From Candidatus Methylacidithermus pantelleriae (GTDB lineage: Bacteria; Verrucomicrobiota; Verrucomicrobiia; Methylacidiphilales; Methylacidiphilaceae): 49,624 bases of DNA. Shown in pieces: positions 9,007-18,116 of this stretch. The notes under the pieces are model-generated. The model was not told the origin of the DNA, did no database searches, and worked only from the letters and a program-made list of their open reading frames with translations. Made by a program: the position numbers and the translations under genes. The stretch covers positions 1-49,624 of the forward strand of contig NZ_CAJNOB010000007.1 in the NCBI RefSeq assembly GCF_905250085.1. Reading direction: 5' to 3'. Within the stretch, counting starts at the first letter, position 1; every line of letters begins with the position of its first letter.

Positions 9007-10780
9007 GTCACGGCAAGACTTAAGAAAGATCATCGAAGAGGTGCGAGCCGCCAATGACATCGTGGAAGTGATCGGCGGCTACGTGGCGTTACGCCGCGCC
9101 GGTTCCCAGTACAAGGGCTTAAGCCCGTTTACAGCAGAAAAAAATCCTTCCTTCTTTGTGGATCCGGTCAAGCAAGTCTTCAAGTGTTGGTCTAGCGGCC
9201 ATGGTGGAACGGTCTTCGATTTTATCATGCTTTACGAAAACGTAGATTTTCTGACCGCGTTGCGGCGCTTGGCGGAGCGGGCAGGCATCGATCTTTCCCA
9301 GACCCTGGGAGGCTCAGGAAAAGACGGGCAACGCCGGCAGAAACTCTATCACGTGTGCCAAGCCGTCGGAGAATTTTGGGCGCGGCTCCTGCGGGACGAT
9401 CCCGGGGCCCAGAGTGCGCGAAAGTATCTCGCGGACCGGGGGATCTCTCGCCAGATATGGGAGGAACTGGGATTAGGATTTGCTCCTGATGGCTGGCAGG
9501 CAACCCTCGGGTGGGCGCAACAAGAAGGAATGGAGCCCGATCTTTTGGTCGAGGCGGGGCTAGCCATCCGGTCCTCTTCCGGTCGTCCCTACGACCGGTT
9601 TCGGAACCGGGTCATTTTTCCGATTCGAGATGAGCAGGGGAGAACGGTTGGGTTTTCCGGAAGGATTTTGCAAGCCCAGCCAGAAACGCCCAAATACATC
9701 AACTCGGCAGAAAGCCCGATTTTTTCGAAGGGCAAGATCCTTTTTGGGCTCGATCGGGCAAAGCGGGCGATCGCCCAAGCGGGTTATGCTCTTTTGTGCG
9801 AGGGGCCAATGGACTGGGTGCAATGTCACCAGGCCGGGCTTTCCCAGGTGGTAGCTGTCCAAGGGACTTCCTTCACTCAAGAGCAGGCAAACCTGTTGCG
9901 CCGGTTTTGCCGCCGTGTGGTTGTCTGCTTTGATGCGGATCCGGCAGGGGAGCGCGCGACAGCCCGCACGTTTGAGCTTCTCCTGTCCTGTGGCTTAGAG
10001 GTCGAAATCCTCTGTTTACCGCCGGGCGAGGACCCGGATAGTTTCCTCTGTCGCTATGGGCGTGCGGCCTTTGAGGAAAAAATTGCGCAAGCCGCTCCGT
10101 ACATTCGCTTTCTATTGGATGTGGTGTGTCGCCGTTTCGATCTCACAGACCCGGGGGGTTGCGCGGAGGCCAGCGGGGAGATCGCCCAGGCTTTGGCGGT
10201 CATTCCAGATCCCGTGTATCGCGAAAAGGCCCTTTGGGAAGCTGCAGCCCGTCTAGGGGTTTCCTTTCGTTCGCTGGAACGTCGCGTGGGAGAGGCTGGC
10301 GGGACGCGCGAACCCAAGCGCGAGGGACTAGGCGAAGGCCACATTTCCGGATTGGGGCCGGTTCATCCGACCATTCGAGCGTTGGCCTCGCTTTTGCTTG
10401 CGCATCCAGAATACGCTGGCATCATCGATCGGGAGCTTTCCCGGGAGATCCTCCAGAGTTTTGTTGGGGGATCGGTGGTTGCTGATCTCGTTGCAGAGGA
10501 ACTTTCCGGAGACTGGCAAGGGGCTCCTCATTTTTTGGATCGCCTTCCGAAGGGGCCGCTGCAAAGTTGGCTTGCGGGGCTTTTGCTGGATCCTGAACCG
10601 ATCGATCCGGAGCTTGATCTCCAAAGTTATGCTCGGGGGCTGGCCAATCAGCTCAAAGAGTTGTGGCGGCAACAGCGGATTGAACGCTTGGAACAAGAAA
10701 TTCGCGCCGGCCAGGGCACGGCGGAGGAAATCCTGGCCAAGACTAGGGAGTTACTTGACCTTCGGAGGGTCAACTGCTAG
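9005..10780 (+). CDS. dnaG: DNA primase DnaG
   Basis: DnaG synthesises RNA primers for replication. The 591-residue protein has the expected order: N-terminal zinc-ribbon-like domain (1-100), RNA polymerase/TOPRIM core, and C-terminal DnaB-interaction region. The TOPRIM motifs are LLCEGPMDW (Glu near residue 265) and VCFDADPAGERA (Asp near 309 and 311), at positions matching the E. coli enzyme. The zinc ribbon is odd: by position, the four usual ligands C40, H43, C61 and C64 are S40, T43, C61 and S64 (GLSPFTAEK and KCWSSGHGG). Metal binding at that site is therefore probably lost. ATG 9005 fits the start of the conserved helix (DIVEVI). It is the first gene of dnaG-rpoD-recA. Confidence 0.95.
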   Translation: MSRQDLRKIIEEVRAANDIVEVIGGYVALRRAGSQYKGLSPFTAEKNPSFFVDPVKQVFKCWSSGHGGTVFDFIMLYENVDFLTALRRLAERAGIDLSQTLGGSGKDGQRRQKLYHVCQAVGEFWARLLRDDPGAQSARKYLADRGISRQIWEELGLGFAPDGWQATLGWAQQEGMEPDLLVEAGLAIRSSSGRPYDRFRNRVIFPIRDEQGRTVGFSGRILQAQPETPKYINSAESPIFSKGKILFGLDRAKRAIAQAGYALLCEGPMDWVQCHQAGLSQVVAVQGTSFTQEQANLLRRFCRRVVVCFDADPAGERATARTFELLLSCGLEVEILCLPPGEDPDSFLCRYGRAAFEEKIAQAAPYIRFLLDVVCRRFDLTDPGGCAEASGEIAQALAVIPDPVYREKALWEAAARLGVSFRSLERRVGEAGGTREPKREGLGEGHISGLGPVHPTIRALASLLLAHPEYAGIIDRELSREILQSFVGGSVVADLVAEELSGDWQGAPHFLDRLPKGPLQSWLAGLLLDPEPIDPELDLQSYARGLANQLKELWRQQRIERLEQEIRAGQGTAEEILAKTRELLDLRRVNC

Positions 10781-10825
10781 CTTTGAGTGTCTTGTTCCTT
10801 TGGCCTGGAACCCCTTTAGGACCCT

Positions 10826-12646
10826 ATGAAGCGAACCAATCGTCGAACCCAAATGGAACGATCCTCTGAGTCCTTAACTGGAACCGATTACTCTCCCGTC
10901 AAGTTGGATCCCTCTAGCTTCTCCCCTAATGGCCTCGACTCTCATAGCTCGTCTTTTTTGTCCCGACAGAAGGGGGGGGTGGGAAAACTTTCCGAATTGT
11001 GTGATGGACTCCCTGAAAAGCAGGAAATTCTTCGCCATTTAATTCGCTTGGCCAAGGAGCAGGGCTACCTGACCTCCGACGATGTGAATGAGGCTCTTCC
11101 AGAGGGTAAAAACGGGCCGGAGGAAATTGAAGAGATCCTTTCGTTTTTGCACAACCTCGAGATCAAGGTAATTGACCCATCGGAGGTAGATCGGTTCAAG
11201 GGATCGGGCCGCATGGACCTGGATCGGGAGGAGGAAAAGGAAACAAAGCTGGACATCCTGGATGATCCGGTACGGATGTACCTCAAGCAGATGGGTCAGG
11301 TTCCCCTGTTAACGCGGGAGCAAGAGGTTGAAATTTCCAAAAGGATTGAAGAGGCAGAGCTGACGATGCAAGCGTGCCTTCACCGGTTTGGTTTCATTGC
11401 CCAAGAGTATCTTCAGCTTGCCAGCAAGTTGGAACAGGGAAGGGAACGGTTTGATCGAGTGATCCAGGACAAAAAGATTGAAAGCCGTGACCAGTATATG
11501 AAGTCCCTCAAAGGACTGACGCGAAAGGTCGAACAGGCTATGCTCGACTTAAACGAGCTGTATCGCAAGGTTTGCCAATTCAAGCCAGGGAGTCGCAACC
11601 AGATCAAATGGAGCAGGGAGTTTGAGAAAAGACGAGGAGAACTGGAGAGGCTCTACCCGAAGTTTTACTTTAAACAGAAGGTCATCGAGGATTTCGCCGC
11701 GGTGAGCACGGCTCGTTTTGAAGAGCTGTTGCGTTTGGAAGAGGAAAAGAAGCAGCTTGTGGCTGGGCCGCTCTGCGAAGAGAGGAATAAGCGACTAGGG
11801 GAAATTGAGTCTCGGATAAAGGAAATGGAGCAGGAAGCCTGGTGTAATGTCGAGGATTTTAAGAAGTATCACAAGGAATTGCGAGAGGCGCTCGACCGCG
11901 CGCTAAAAGCCAAGACGGAGATGGTGGAGGCCAATCTTAGGCTCGTCATTTCCATTGCGAAAAAGTACACCAACCGGGGCTTGTCCTTTTTGGACCTGAT
12001 CCAGGAGGGCAATATGGGGCTTATGAAAGCGGTCGAGAAATTTGAGTATCGCCGCGGCTACAAATTTTCCACCTATGCGACCTGGTGGATTCGCCAGGCG
12101 ATTACCCGGAGCATTGCGGATCAAGCCCGCACGATTCGGATCCCGGTGCACATGATTGAGACCATTAACAAGCTCATGCGTGTTCAAAAGCAATTGATCC
12201 AGGAGCTCGGTCGAGAACCTTCTCCGGAGGAAATCGCCGAGGAAACCCAGCTTCCGGTGGAACGGGTACGGGCGATTCTCCGCATGGCTCAGCATCCGAT
12301 TTCCTTGCAGGCTCAGGTAGGGGATAGCGAGGACACTACGTTTGGAGATTTTATCGAGGATAAATCCGCCGAGAACCCTTCAGAGATGACAGCCTATTTC
12401 CTCTTAAAAGAAAAGATTCGTCATGTCCTCCATACGCTGACCGAACGGGAAAGAACGGTGATTGAACAGCGATTCGGGCTTGTCGATGGTTATCCTCGCA
12501 CGCTGGAGGAGGTAGGGCGTCAGTTTAAGGTGACCCGGGAGCGGATCCGGCAGATTGAAGCAAAAGCCTTGCGAAAAATGCGCCATCCGACCCGGTTACG
12601 ACATCTCCAGGGGTTTTTGGATGGAGAGCATGCCTTTTGTAGCTAG
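10826..12646 (+). CDS. rpoD: Primary RNA polymerase sigma factor (sigma-70)
   Basis: This 606-residue protein is a full-length group 1 sigma factor. It has region 1.1 (about residues 55-115, [20 protein letters not shown]), region 1.2 ([17 protein letters not shown]), and a long acidic/basic non-conserved insert. Region 2 carries the -10 recognition helix ([31 protein letters not shown]). Region 3 begins with [14 protein letters not shown]. Region 4.2 carries the -35 helix ([21 protein letters not shown]). It follows dnaG by 45 bp and is immediately followed by recA, which starts at the next base after its stop. The dnaG-rpoD linkage echoes the 'macromolecular synthesis' arrangement known in many bacteria, here with recA rather than rpsU. 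Confidence 0.97.
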   Translation: MKRTNRRTQMERSSESLTGTDYSPVKLDPSSFSPNGLDSHSSSFLSRQKGGVGKLSELCDGLPEKQEILRHLIRLAKEQGYLTSDDVNEALPEGKNGPEEIEEILSFLHNLEIKVIDPSEVDRFKGSGRMDLDREEEKETKLDILDDPVRMYLKQMGQVPLLTREQEVEISKRIEEAELTMQACLHRFGFIAQEYLQLASKLEQGRERFDRVIQDKKIESRDQYMKSLKGLTRKVEQAMLDLNELYRKVCQFKPGSRNQIKWSREFEKRRGELERLYPKFYFKQKVIEDFAAVSTARFEELLRLEEEKKQLVAGPLCEERNKRLGEIESRIKEMEQEAWCNVEDFKKYHKELREALDRALKAKTEMVEANLRLVISIAKKYTNRGLSFLDLIQEGNMGLMKAVEKFEYRRGYKFSTYATWWIRQAITRSIADQARTIRIPVHMIETINKLMRVQKQLIQELGREPSPEEIAEETQLPVERVRAILRMAQHPISLQAQVGDSEDTTFGDFIEDKSAENPSEMTAYFLLKEKIRHVLHTLTERERTVIEQRFGLVDGYPRTLEEVGRQFKVTRERIRQIEAKALRKMRHPTRLRHLQGFLDGEHAFCS

Positions 12647-13753
12647 GTGAGGCTCGAACAAGCCGTGGCGAGGGAAGAAGAAGGGAAGACGCTGGTCAAA
12701 GGGGCCCAGAGCCGGGATAAAAACCTGGAGCTGGCGCTTCAAGCTATTACCAAGCAGTACGGGGACGGTTCCATCGTCCGGCTGGGGGATGATCGTGCCA
12801 AGCTGGCTATTGAGGTGATCCCAACCGGATGTCTGGTGTTGGACCAGGCGCTGGGAGTGGGCGGGTTCCCTCGGGGTCGAATTGTAGAGATTTTTGGTCC
12901 TGAATCCAGCGGTAAGACCACCCTGGCCCTGACGGTCTTGGCACAGGCTCAGCGGATGGGGGGTGTTGGGGTGCTCATTGACGTCGAGCATGCTCTGGAT
13001 CCCAATTACGCCCGCCGTATTGGGGTAAACATGAACGAGCTTTTGGTTTCCCAGCCGGATTCGGGAGAAGAAGCGCTTATGATTGCTGAAACCCTCATCC
13101 GATCCAACGCGGTAGATGTGGTGGTCGTCGACTCCGTAGCTGCGCTTGTTCCCCGGGTGGAGCTTGAGGGGCAAATCGGTGATGCAACGGTCGGAGCGCA
13201 GGCACGGCTTATGAGTAGCGCCTTGCGAAAGTTGACCTCGCTCATCAGTCGGGCGAAGACCGTGTGTATTTTTACCAACCAGTTGCGAGAGAAAATTGGG
13301 GTCCTCTTTGGCAATCCCGAAACAACTCCTGGTGGGAGGGCGTTGAAATTCTACGCGTCGGTACGCATCGATATCCGAAAAGTGGCGCAACTCAAAGCGC
13401 CCGATGGAAATGTGATCGGAAACCGGACACGGGTCAAAATTGTAAAAAATAAAGTGGCCCCTCCTTTTACGGAATGCGAGTTTGACATTCTGTACAACGA
13501 AGGGATTTCTCGAGAGGGGGCACTGGTAGACTGGGCTTTGGAAGTGGGGCTTCTTGAGCGTAAGGGTTCCTGGGTTTTCTTTGAAGGTCGGCAGGTGGGG
13601 CAAGGCCGAGATCAAGCGGTTGCCGAGCTAAAAAAGAACCGCGAGCTTTACGAACAGCTCGAGGCCCGCGCGAAGGCCCGGCTTGCGGAACACGAGGCCT
13701 CCTCCGGGCCGGTAACCGCACCGAAAATCGCCGGGATTAAGGCAGAGCATTGA
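12647..13753 (+). CDS. recA: Recombinase RecA
   Basis: RecA forms filaments on single-stranded DNA, drives strand exchange and triggers LexA cleavage. The product has Walker A GPESSGKT at about residues 84-91, the [13 protein letters not shown] strand, Walker [11 protein letters not shown], the L1/L2 DNA-binding loops ([34 protein letters not shown]) and a basic/acidic C-terminal tail. As called from GTG 12647 it has 368 residues, with a slightly long N-terminus. An in-frame GTG at 12665 has a better-placed AGGTGAGG upstream and may be the true start. It abuts rpoD with no spacer and is probably translated from the same message. Its 3' end overlaps the convergent adenylate kinase gene by 17 bp. 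Confidence 0.97.
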   Translation: MRLEQAVAREEEGKTLVKGAQSRDKNLELALQAITKQYGDGSIVRLGDDRAKLAIEVIPTGCLVLDQALGVGGFPRGRIVEIFGPESSGKTTLALTVLAQAQRMGGVGVLIDVEHALDPNYARRIGVNMNELLVSQPDSGEEALMIAETLIRSNAVDVVVVDSVAALVPRVELEGQIGDATVGAQARLMSSALRKLTSLISRAKTVCIFTNQLREKIGVLFGNPETTPGGRALKFYASVRIDIRKVAQLKAPDGNVIGNRTRVKIVKNKVAPPFTECEFDILYNEGISREGALVDWALEVGLLERKGSWVFFEGRQVGQGRDQAVAELKKNRELYEQLEARAKARLAEHEASSGPVTAPKIAGIKAEH

Positions 13754-14366
13754 GGATCGCTCGTAGTACCTGATATGGGAGCTGCGTGGCGTCCACATGG
13801 AGGACAAGGTCCTCGGAAAAACACGAAAGGATCGGCCGCGTTTCTTCCTCATAGGTCTTTAGCCTCTGGAGAATCACCTCTTCCTTTGCGTCGTCAGGTC
13901 GGCCTTCCTTGCGTGCTCGCTGGCGAAGACGTTCCAAAAGGATCGCTCGGTTGGGGCAACTTAAGTGAAACACCCTGAGGATTTCGACATAAGGGGCTAG
14001 CATGTGAACCTGGTTTACATTGCGGGGTATGCCGTCGAGCACCAGGTAATCCTCCTGCGGCCGGAAGCGTCCTTGGTCGATCATAGAGCGGAGGTGTTCT
14101 TGCCAGATTTGAACGGTGAGCGCGTCCGGTACCAGCTCGCCCCGGGTCGAATAATGCCAGAAAAGTTGCCCTGCCGAAGACTTGGGGTCAAGGGACCGAA
14201 AGATCTCACCACTGGCGCAGTGAAAAAACCCGGGGATCGTTCCTAGGATCTTGCCTTGGGTCCCCTTTCCAGATCCCGGGGCTCCCAAAAGAAGGAGGGA
14301 TCGGTAGCGCACAGCCGTTTCGATTAGTAGTAAAGGCGGCTTGCGTTGGCAAGCGAGCCGTCCCAT
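13737..14366 (-). CDS. adk: Adenylate kinase (or close NMP kinase)
   Basis: Adenylate kinases interconvert ATP + AMP and 2 ADP. From ATG 14366 the protein has 209 residues, the short-type length without the zinc LID. The P-loop is [10 protein letters not shown] near the N-terminus. The AMP-binding region has [14 protein letters not shown] (compare HISTGDMLR), then GELVPD, and [12 protein letters not shown] replaces the usual DGFPRTxxQ. The LID region is short and contains [29 protein letters not shown], as expected. The longer open frame upstream to 14561 is non-conserved. The DGIPRN variant means a different NMP specificity cannot be excluded. It is convergent with recA and divergent from the motor operon. 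Confidence 0.85.
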   Translation of the reverse strand: MGRLACQRKPPLLLIETAVRYRSLLLLGAPGSGKGTQGKILGTIPGFFHCASGEIFRSLDPKSSAGQLFWHYSTRGELVPDALTVQIWQEHLRSMIDQGRFRPQEDYLVLDGIPRNVNQVHMLAPYVEILRVFHLSCPNRAILLERLRQRARKEGRPDDAKEEVILQRLKTYEEETRPILSCFSEDLVLHVDATQLPYQVLRAILNALP

Positions 14367-14502
14367 AGTCTTCGAAAAAAAGGAAGAGTGGTCTTTTTTT
14401 CGGGTCCCTGGCTGATTGGGCTGGGAGGATCCGAAAAAAAAGAGCCTTGGAAAAAGGGAAGGATACATCTTTACGGAACAAACCGCTTCTTTAGGCAAGC
14501 CT

Positions 14503-15213
14503 ATGACCTTCTTTGCCGCAGCTACCGTACCCACGCTTCCGCAATTGGGAAAGGTTTTCACGGTGTGGGAGCTTTTGCAGTCGGCCGGATGGGTGATGAT
14601 CCCCCTCCTTGGCGTTTCCGTTGCGGTTGTGGGGCTTGTTTTTTATTATCTGGTCTCGTTACGAGACAGCCGGATTACAACTCCAGAGTTAGAAAAAAAA
14701 GTGGATGCTTTTATTGAGAAGGAAGACTGGACCGGGCTTGCCGGATACCTACGCGGTCGCTCCCAGGCATTGGCGCGGCTATTGCGTTCGGTCCTTCATT
14801 TTGTGTGGAAGCAAGGTGAGGCGGATCCGGAGGCGATTCGTGCAGTAGCCGAATCCACAGGGTCGGCAATCGTTGCTGAGCTTGGCCAGCGGGTGATGTA
14901 TCTATTGGATCTGGGGGTCATCGCTCCCATGGTTGGGCTTTTTGGTACCGTGATCGGAATCCTTCGCTCTTTTGGCTCCATTGCTGCAGAACCTTCCCCG
15001 ATGCGGACGATGCTACTGGCGGGAGGAGTCTCTCAAGCCCTTGTTTCCACCGCGGTGGGACTGATCGTGGGGATTACGGCCATGTTATTTTACTCCTATT
15101 TCCGTGGAAAGGTTCAGCGGCTGGTCAGCCTTTTTGAGGAACGCGCCACCCTGCGGGTACAGGAGCTTGTGCTGGCAGTTAAGAGGGAAAAGGGAAAATT
15201 GTCATCCCTATAG
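14503..15213 (+). CDS. MotA/TolQ/ExbB-family proton-channel subunit
   Basis: This 236-residue inner-membrane protein has the three-helix ExbB/TolQ layout. TM1 lies around GWVMIPLLGVSVAVVGLVF. TM2 lies around LLDLGVIAPMVGLFGTVIGI, which contains the family signature APMVGLFGTVIG. TM3 is around ALVSTAVGLIVGITAMLFY. Between TM1 and TM2 lies the cytoplasmic domain. These proteins form a pentameric channel around the ExbD/TolR dimer and convert proton flow into force on a TonB/TolA-type partner. ATG 14503 is chosen over an upstream frame extension because it begins the conserved N-terminal periplasmic segment. It is the first gene of a four-gene plus-strand operon with ExbD, a TPR protein and a TolA/Pal-like hybrid. 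Confidence 0.88.
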   Translation: MTFFAAATVPTLPQLGKVFTVWELLQSAGWVMIPLLGVSVAVVGLVFYYLVSLRDSRITTPELEKKVDAFIEKEDWTGLAGYLRGRSQALARLLRSVLHFVWKQGEADPEAIRAVAESTGSAIVAELGQRVMYLLDLGVIAPMVGLFGTVIGILRSFGSIAAEPSPMRTMLLAGGVSQALVSTAVGLIVGITAMLFYSYFRGKVQRLVSLFEERATLRVQELVLAVKREKGKLSSL

Positions 15214-15231
15214 CAAGGGCCGAGCAGAGCC

Positions 15232-15663
15232 ATGAATCTTCGTCGAAGGCTGGTTTTTGAACCCATTGGTTTTCAATTGGCGCCGATGATTGATGTGATC
15301 CTTTTTCTTCTGTCCTTCTTTCTTCTCACCTGGAATCTGGCTCGCTACGAAGCCGATCTTTCCATTAAGGTTCCCAAGGCCAAACATGGGCAAGAGCCCA
15401 ATCGCTTACCAGGGGAAGCCGTTGTCAATGTGAGCAAGGACGGCAAGGTCAACCTCAATCGGCGTGTGGTTTCCCGGGAGGAATTGGAAGAAATTCTCAA
15501 GGGCTTGGTGGAGCAATATCCGGACCAGGCAGTGATCATCCGGGCGGATTCTGATACGAGCTATCAGGTGATCGTAAATGTGCTAGATGTGTGTCGAGCT
15601 GCCAACGTGTGGAACATTGCCTTTGCCACCACCCGACCCGAAGAAAAGACCTCAACCCCCTAA
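15232..15663 (+). CDS. ExbD/TolR-family motor subunit
   Basis: The 143-residue protein has one N-terminal transmembrane helix, LAPMIDVILFLLSFFLLTW (about residues 16-34). It contains the conserved proton-carrying Asp (MID) found in ExbD and TolR. The periplasmic domain follows the family pattern: PGEAVVNVSKDGKVNLNRRVVS, then LVEQYPDQAVIIRADSDTSYQVIVNVLDVCRAANV, where the usual text is 'v.i.aD..v.y..vv.v.d....aG'. It lies 18 bp after the TolQ/ExbB-type gene. Whether the pair is functionally Tol-like or Exb-like cannot be read from these two subunits. The fourth gene of the operon points toward a Tol-Pal-like role. Confidence 0.9.
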   Translation: MNLRRRLVFEPIGFQLAPMIDVILFLLSFFLLTWNLARYEADLSIKVPKAKHGQEPNRLPGEAVVNVSKDGKVNLNRRVVSREELEEILKGLVEQYPDQAVIIRADSDTSYQVIVNVLDVCRAANVWNIAFATTRPEEKTSTP

Positions 15664-15764
15664 AAGGTGACGGACCCGGCTCTCTTTCTTTCGCCGGCAG
15701 GCAGGATGGGTTGGGATCGGGGTATCGGGTCGCCAGTTTAGCTCTGGTTGCCGGGTTTGGGGTC

Positions 15765-18086
15765 GTGAAAGCCAGGGTCTTCTATTGGCTTTTGTTTTTC
15801 TTACCGCTGTGGGGATGGAGCCAGATGGTGAGGAGGGCACTTCCCCCTGGGATGAGCGTTTTGGACCCGGCGCAGGCAGAGTTTGAGGAGGGCCTTTCGT
15901 ACTTTCAACAGGGAAAGTATGCGCAAGCCATCCGGTCGCTGGGAAGTGCGCTTTCTAGCTTAGAAGAGTCCAAGCAGGAAGCTGCCCTCTTTTACATTGC
16001 CGAATCCTACCGGTTGCTTTCTCGTTACCCTGAAGCACAGGCAATCTATCGCGCCTTGTTGGCACGTTTTCCCCAGGGGGCCCTCGCAGCAGACGCCCGA
16101 TACCGGGAGGCGGAGACGTATTATCTCCAAGGTAAGTGGGTAGAGGCAGAGAAGCGGTTTTTGGATCTTTCCCGCACCGCTCCTCCATCCTTGCAAGGTG
16201 TGGCTCGCATTTACGAGGCCCTTTGCAGAATCCATCTTGGGCAAGAGACCGAGGGCCTCCGGGACTTGCAAGCGCTAGTGGAGGGTCCAGATTCGGGAAC
16301 GGCAATCGGTGCAGCTCAGGCTCTGGCGGGGTACTTTGAAGAGAGGCATCGCTATGACCAAGCCTATCGCTATTGGAGCTGGGTGGAAGAGCACGCAACC
16401 CGGTCTGAGACAAAGAGCGAAGCGGTAGCGCGAGCGGGATGGGCGCTCCTCAATCAAGGACAGTGGTCGTTGGCTCGCCAACATTTCGAGCAAGTTCGCC
16501 GGTCGTACCCGAAAAGCCCATGGATCCGGCTGGCCAATGCGGGTTTGCTCCAGGCCGTTTTTGGCGAGAAAGCCTTTGACAAGTATGTTGCATTATTTGC
16601 TGAGCTCCAATCTGAAACGCTGGAGAGCTTGAAACCGGTTCTGTGGTTTGATCTAGGGCATAGTTACTTGGAGCTGCAGAAATACCGAGAGGCAATTCGC
16701 GTGTTCGAGGAGACTTTACGTCGCTGGCCTCGGCATGCCTTGGCGGAACTAGTTTCCTACGAAGCAACCTATTGCCGTATAGAGCTCGATCCATCGCAAA
16801 CGCTGGAAGAGGTGCACCGGTTTCTTGAACACTACCCGGAAGGAGCCATGGCTCCGCGGGCCAAGTACCTTGAGGCAAGTTTTCTCTCCAAGGAAGGTCG
16901 ATGGGGAGAGGCGATTCCCATTTGGGAACAACTGGCTCAAAATCCTGACGGGATCCCTGTGGCGCACGTGCAGCTGGGTCTGGGCCGAGCCGCTTTTGAA
17001 CTGCATCGCTGGCGCGCAGCGGCTCAAGCGTACGAGAAGGTGGCGCAAGCGGATCCGCACGGCTCCTATTACGCGCAAGCGCGGTTGGCCCAAGGAATGG
17101 CACTGCGGAGGGCTCGCGAACCCGACAAGGCCGTAAGGGCTCTGGAGGAGGCCAAGAAGGCTCTCGCCGGAGGGCCTCTGGAAGAGTATGTGCTAGCGGA
17201 ATTGGGGCTTGCTTATGCTGATGCCAAGCACGCTGCAGAGGCCGTTCCTTTGTTGCAGGAGCTTCTTACCCGGTATCCAGAGTCACGTTTTCGTCCTTTT
17301 GCCGCATATAGTCTGGGCGTTGCCTTAACCGAGTTAAAGAAGTACGACTCGGCTTCGAGGATGCTCGAGATGGCTCGGGAGTTAAACCCGCAGGCTTTTT
17401 ACCTTCCAGCTACGTACCGGCTGGCTTGGATCGCCTACGAAAAGCAAGATGTAATCCAGGCTTCCCAATATGTGGAGCAGTACGACCAGAAGGTGGGGGA
17501 GGACCCAAACGCCGCACGGATCCCTGCCGGACTGTATTACTGGCTGGGAGTGCGATGGCTTGAGAAGAAAGATCCTGCCAGAGCCGAAGCTTTTTTGCGC
17601 AAAGTCATTGAGCATCCCCAACCTGGGTCCTATCTTGCTTCGGGGTATTTTGAACTGGCCGAAGCCGAACGCGAACAAAAGAAATGGGCCGAGGCGCTCA
17701 AGCATTATCAGGAGTTTCAGGCTAGGGAACCCAAATCGAAGGAGGCTAGCACCGTTCTTTTAGGGATCGCGGAGGCGGAACTCGGCTTGGGCCAATATGG
17801 CCCATCGTACTCGCTCATTGAGCAGGTCATGCGCAGGGAGTTAGAAGGAAAGTACAACGCAAAAGCCCGAATGCTTCTTGGGGAATGGTATCTAGCCCAA
17901 AACAAGTATTTGGATGCTGCGAAAGCGTTTAGCGCGTTGAGTCTTTTGTATGACGATGCGGAGCTCACACCTCGAGCGATGGCGAAAGCGGCGGAATGTT
18001 TTACGCGTGCCGGAGATTGGCGGCAGGCGGAACTATGGCGGAAAAAACTAAAGGAGAAGTATCCGGGCTTTCCTGGGAGTACATAG
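15765..18086 (+). CDS. Large periplasmic TPR-repeat protein
   Basis: About 773 residues, almost entirely tetratricopeptide-like helical pairs. It begins with a signal peptide (MKARVFYWLLFFLPLWGWSQ). Repeats start at EFEEGLSYFQQGKYAQAIRSLG and recur through YPEAQAIYRALLARFPQGA, KYREAIRVFEETLRRWPRHA, RWRAAAQAYEKVAQADP and KWAEALKHYQEFQAREPKS to the C-terminus. The frame is open further upstream across the end of exbD, but GTG 15765 puts the signal peptide first and is the best start. TPR proteins of the CpoB/YbgF and AglT kinds accompany TolQR-type motors and coordinate envelope processes. This one is far larger than CpoB. It precedes the hybrid anchor protein by 30 bp. Confidence 0.85.
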   Translation: MKARVFYWLLFFLPLWGWSQMVRRALPPGMSVLDPAQAEFEEGLSYFQQGKYAQAIRSLGSALSSLEESKQEAALFYIAESYRLLSRYPEAQAIYRALLARFPQGALAADARYREAETYYLQGKWVEAEKRFLDLSRTAPPSLQGVARIYEALCRIHLGQETEGLRDLQALVEGPDSGTAIGAAQALAGYFEERHRYDQAYRYWSWVEEHATRSETKSEAVARAGWALLNQGQWSLARQHFEQVRRSYPKSPWIRLANAGLLQAVFGEKAFDKYVALFAELQSETLESLKPVLWFDLGHSYLELQKYREAIRVFEETLRRWPRHALAELVSYEATYCRIELDPSQTLEEVHRFLEHYPEGAMAPRAKYLEASFLSKEGRWGEAIPIWEQLAQNPDGIPVAHVQLGLGRAAFELHRWRAAAQAYEKVAQADPHGSYYAQARLAQGMALRRAREPDKAVRALEEAKKALAGGPLEEYVLAELGLAYADAKHAAEAVPLLQELLTRYPESRFRPFAAYSLGVALTELKKYDSASRMLEMARELNPQAFYLPATYRLAWIAYEKQDVIQASQYVEQYDQKVGEDPNAARIPAGLYYWLGVRWLEKKDPARAEAFLRKVIEHPQPGSYLASGYFELAEAEREQKKWAEALKHYQEFQAREPKSKEASTVLLGIAEAELGLGQYGPSYSLIEQVMRRELEGKYNAKARMLLGEWYLAQNKYLDAAKAFSALSLLYDDAELTPRAMAKAAECFTRAGDWRQAELWRKKLKEKYPGFPGST

Positions 18087-18116
18087 AACGAACAAGCGAA
18101 CAAGGGGAGTAAGGTT

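Noticed and set aside
12596-13615. 339-codon minus-strand frame opposite recA and the end of rpoD
   Set aside because: It is the antisense shadow of two highly conserved genes, and its translation matches nothing.
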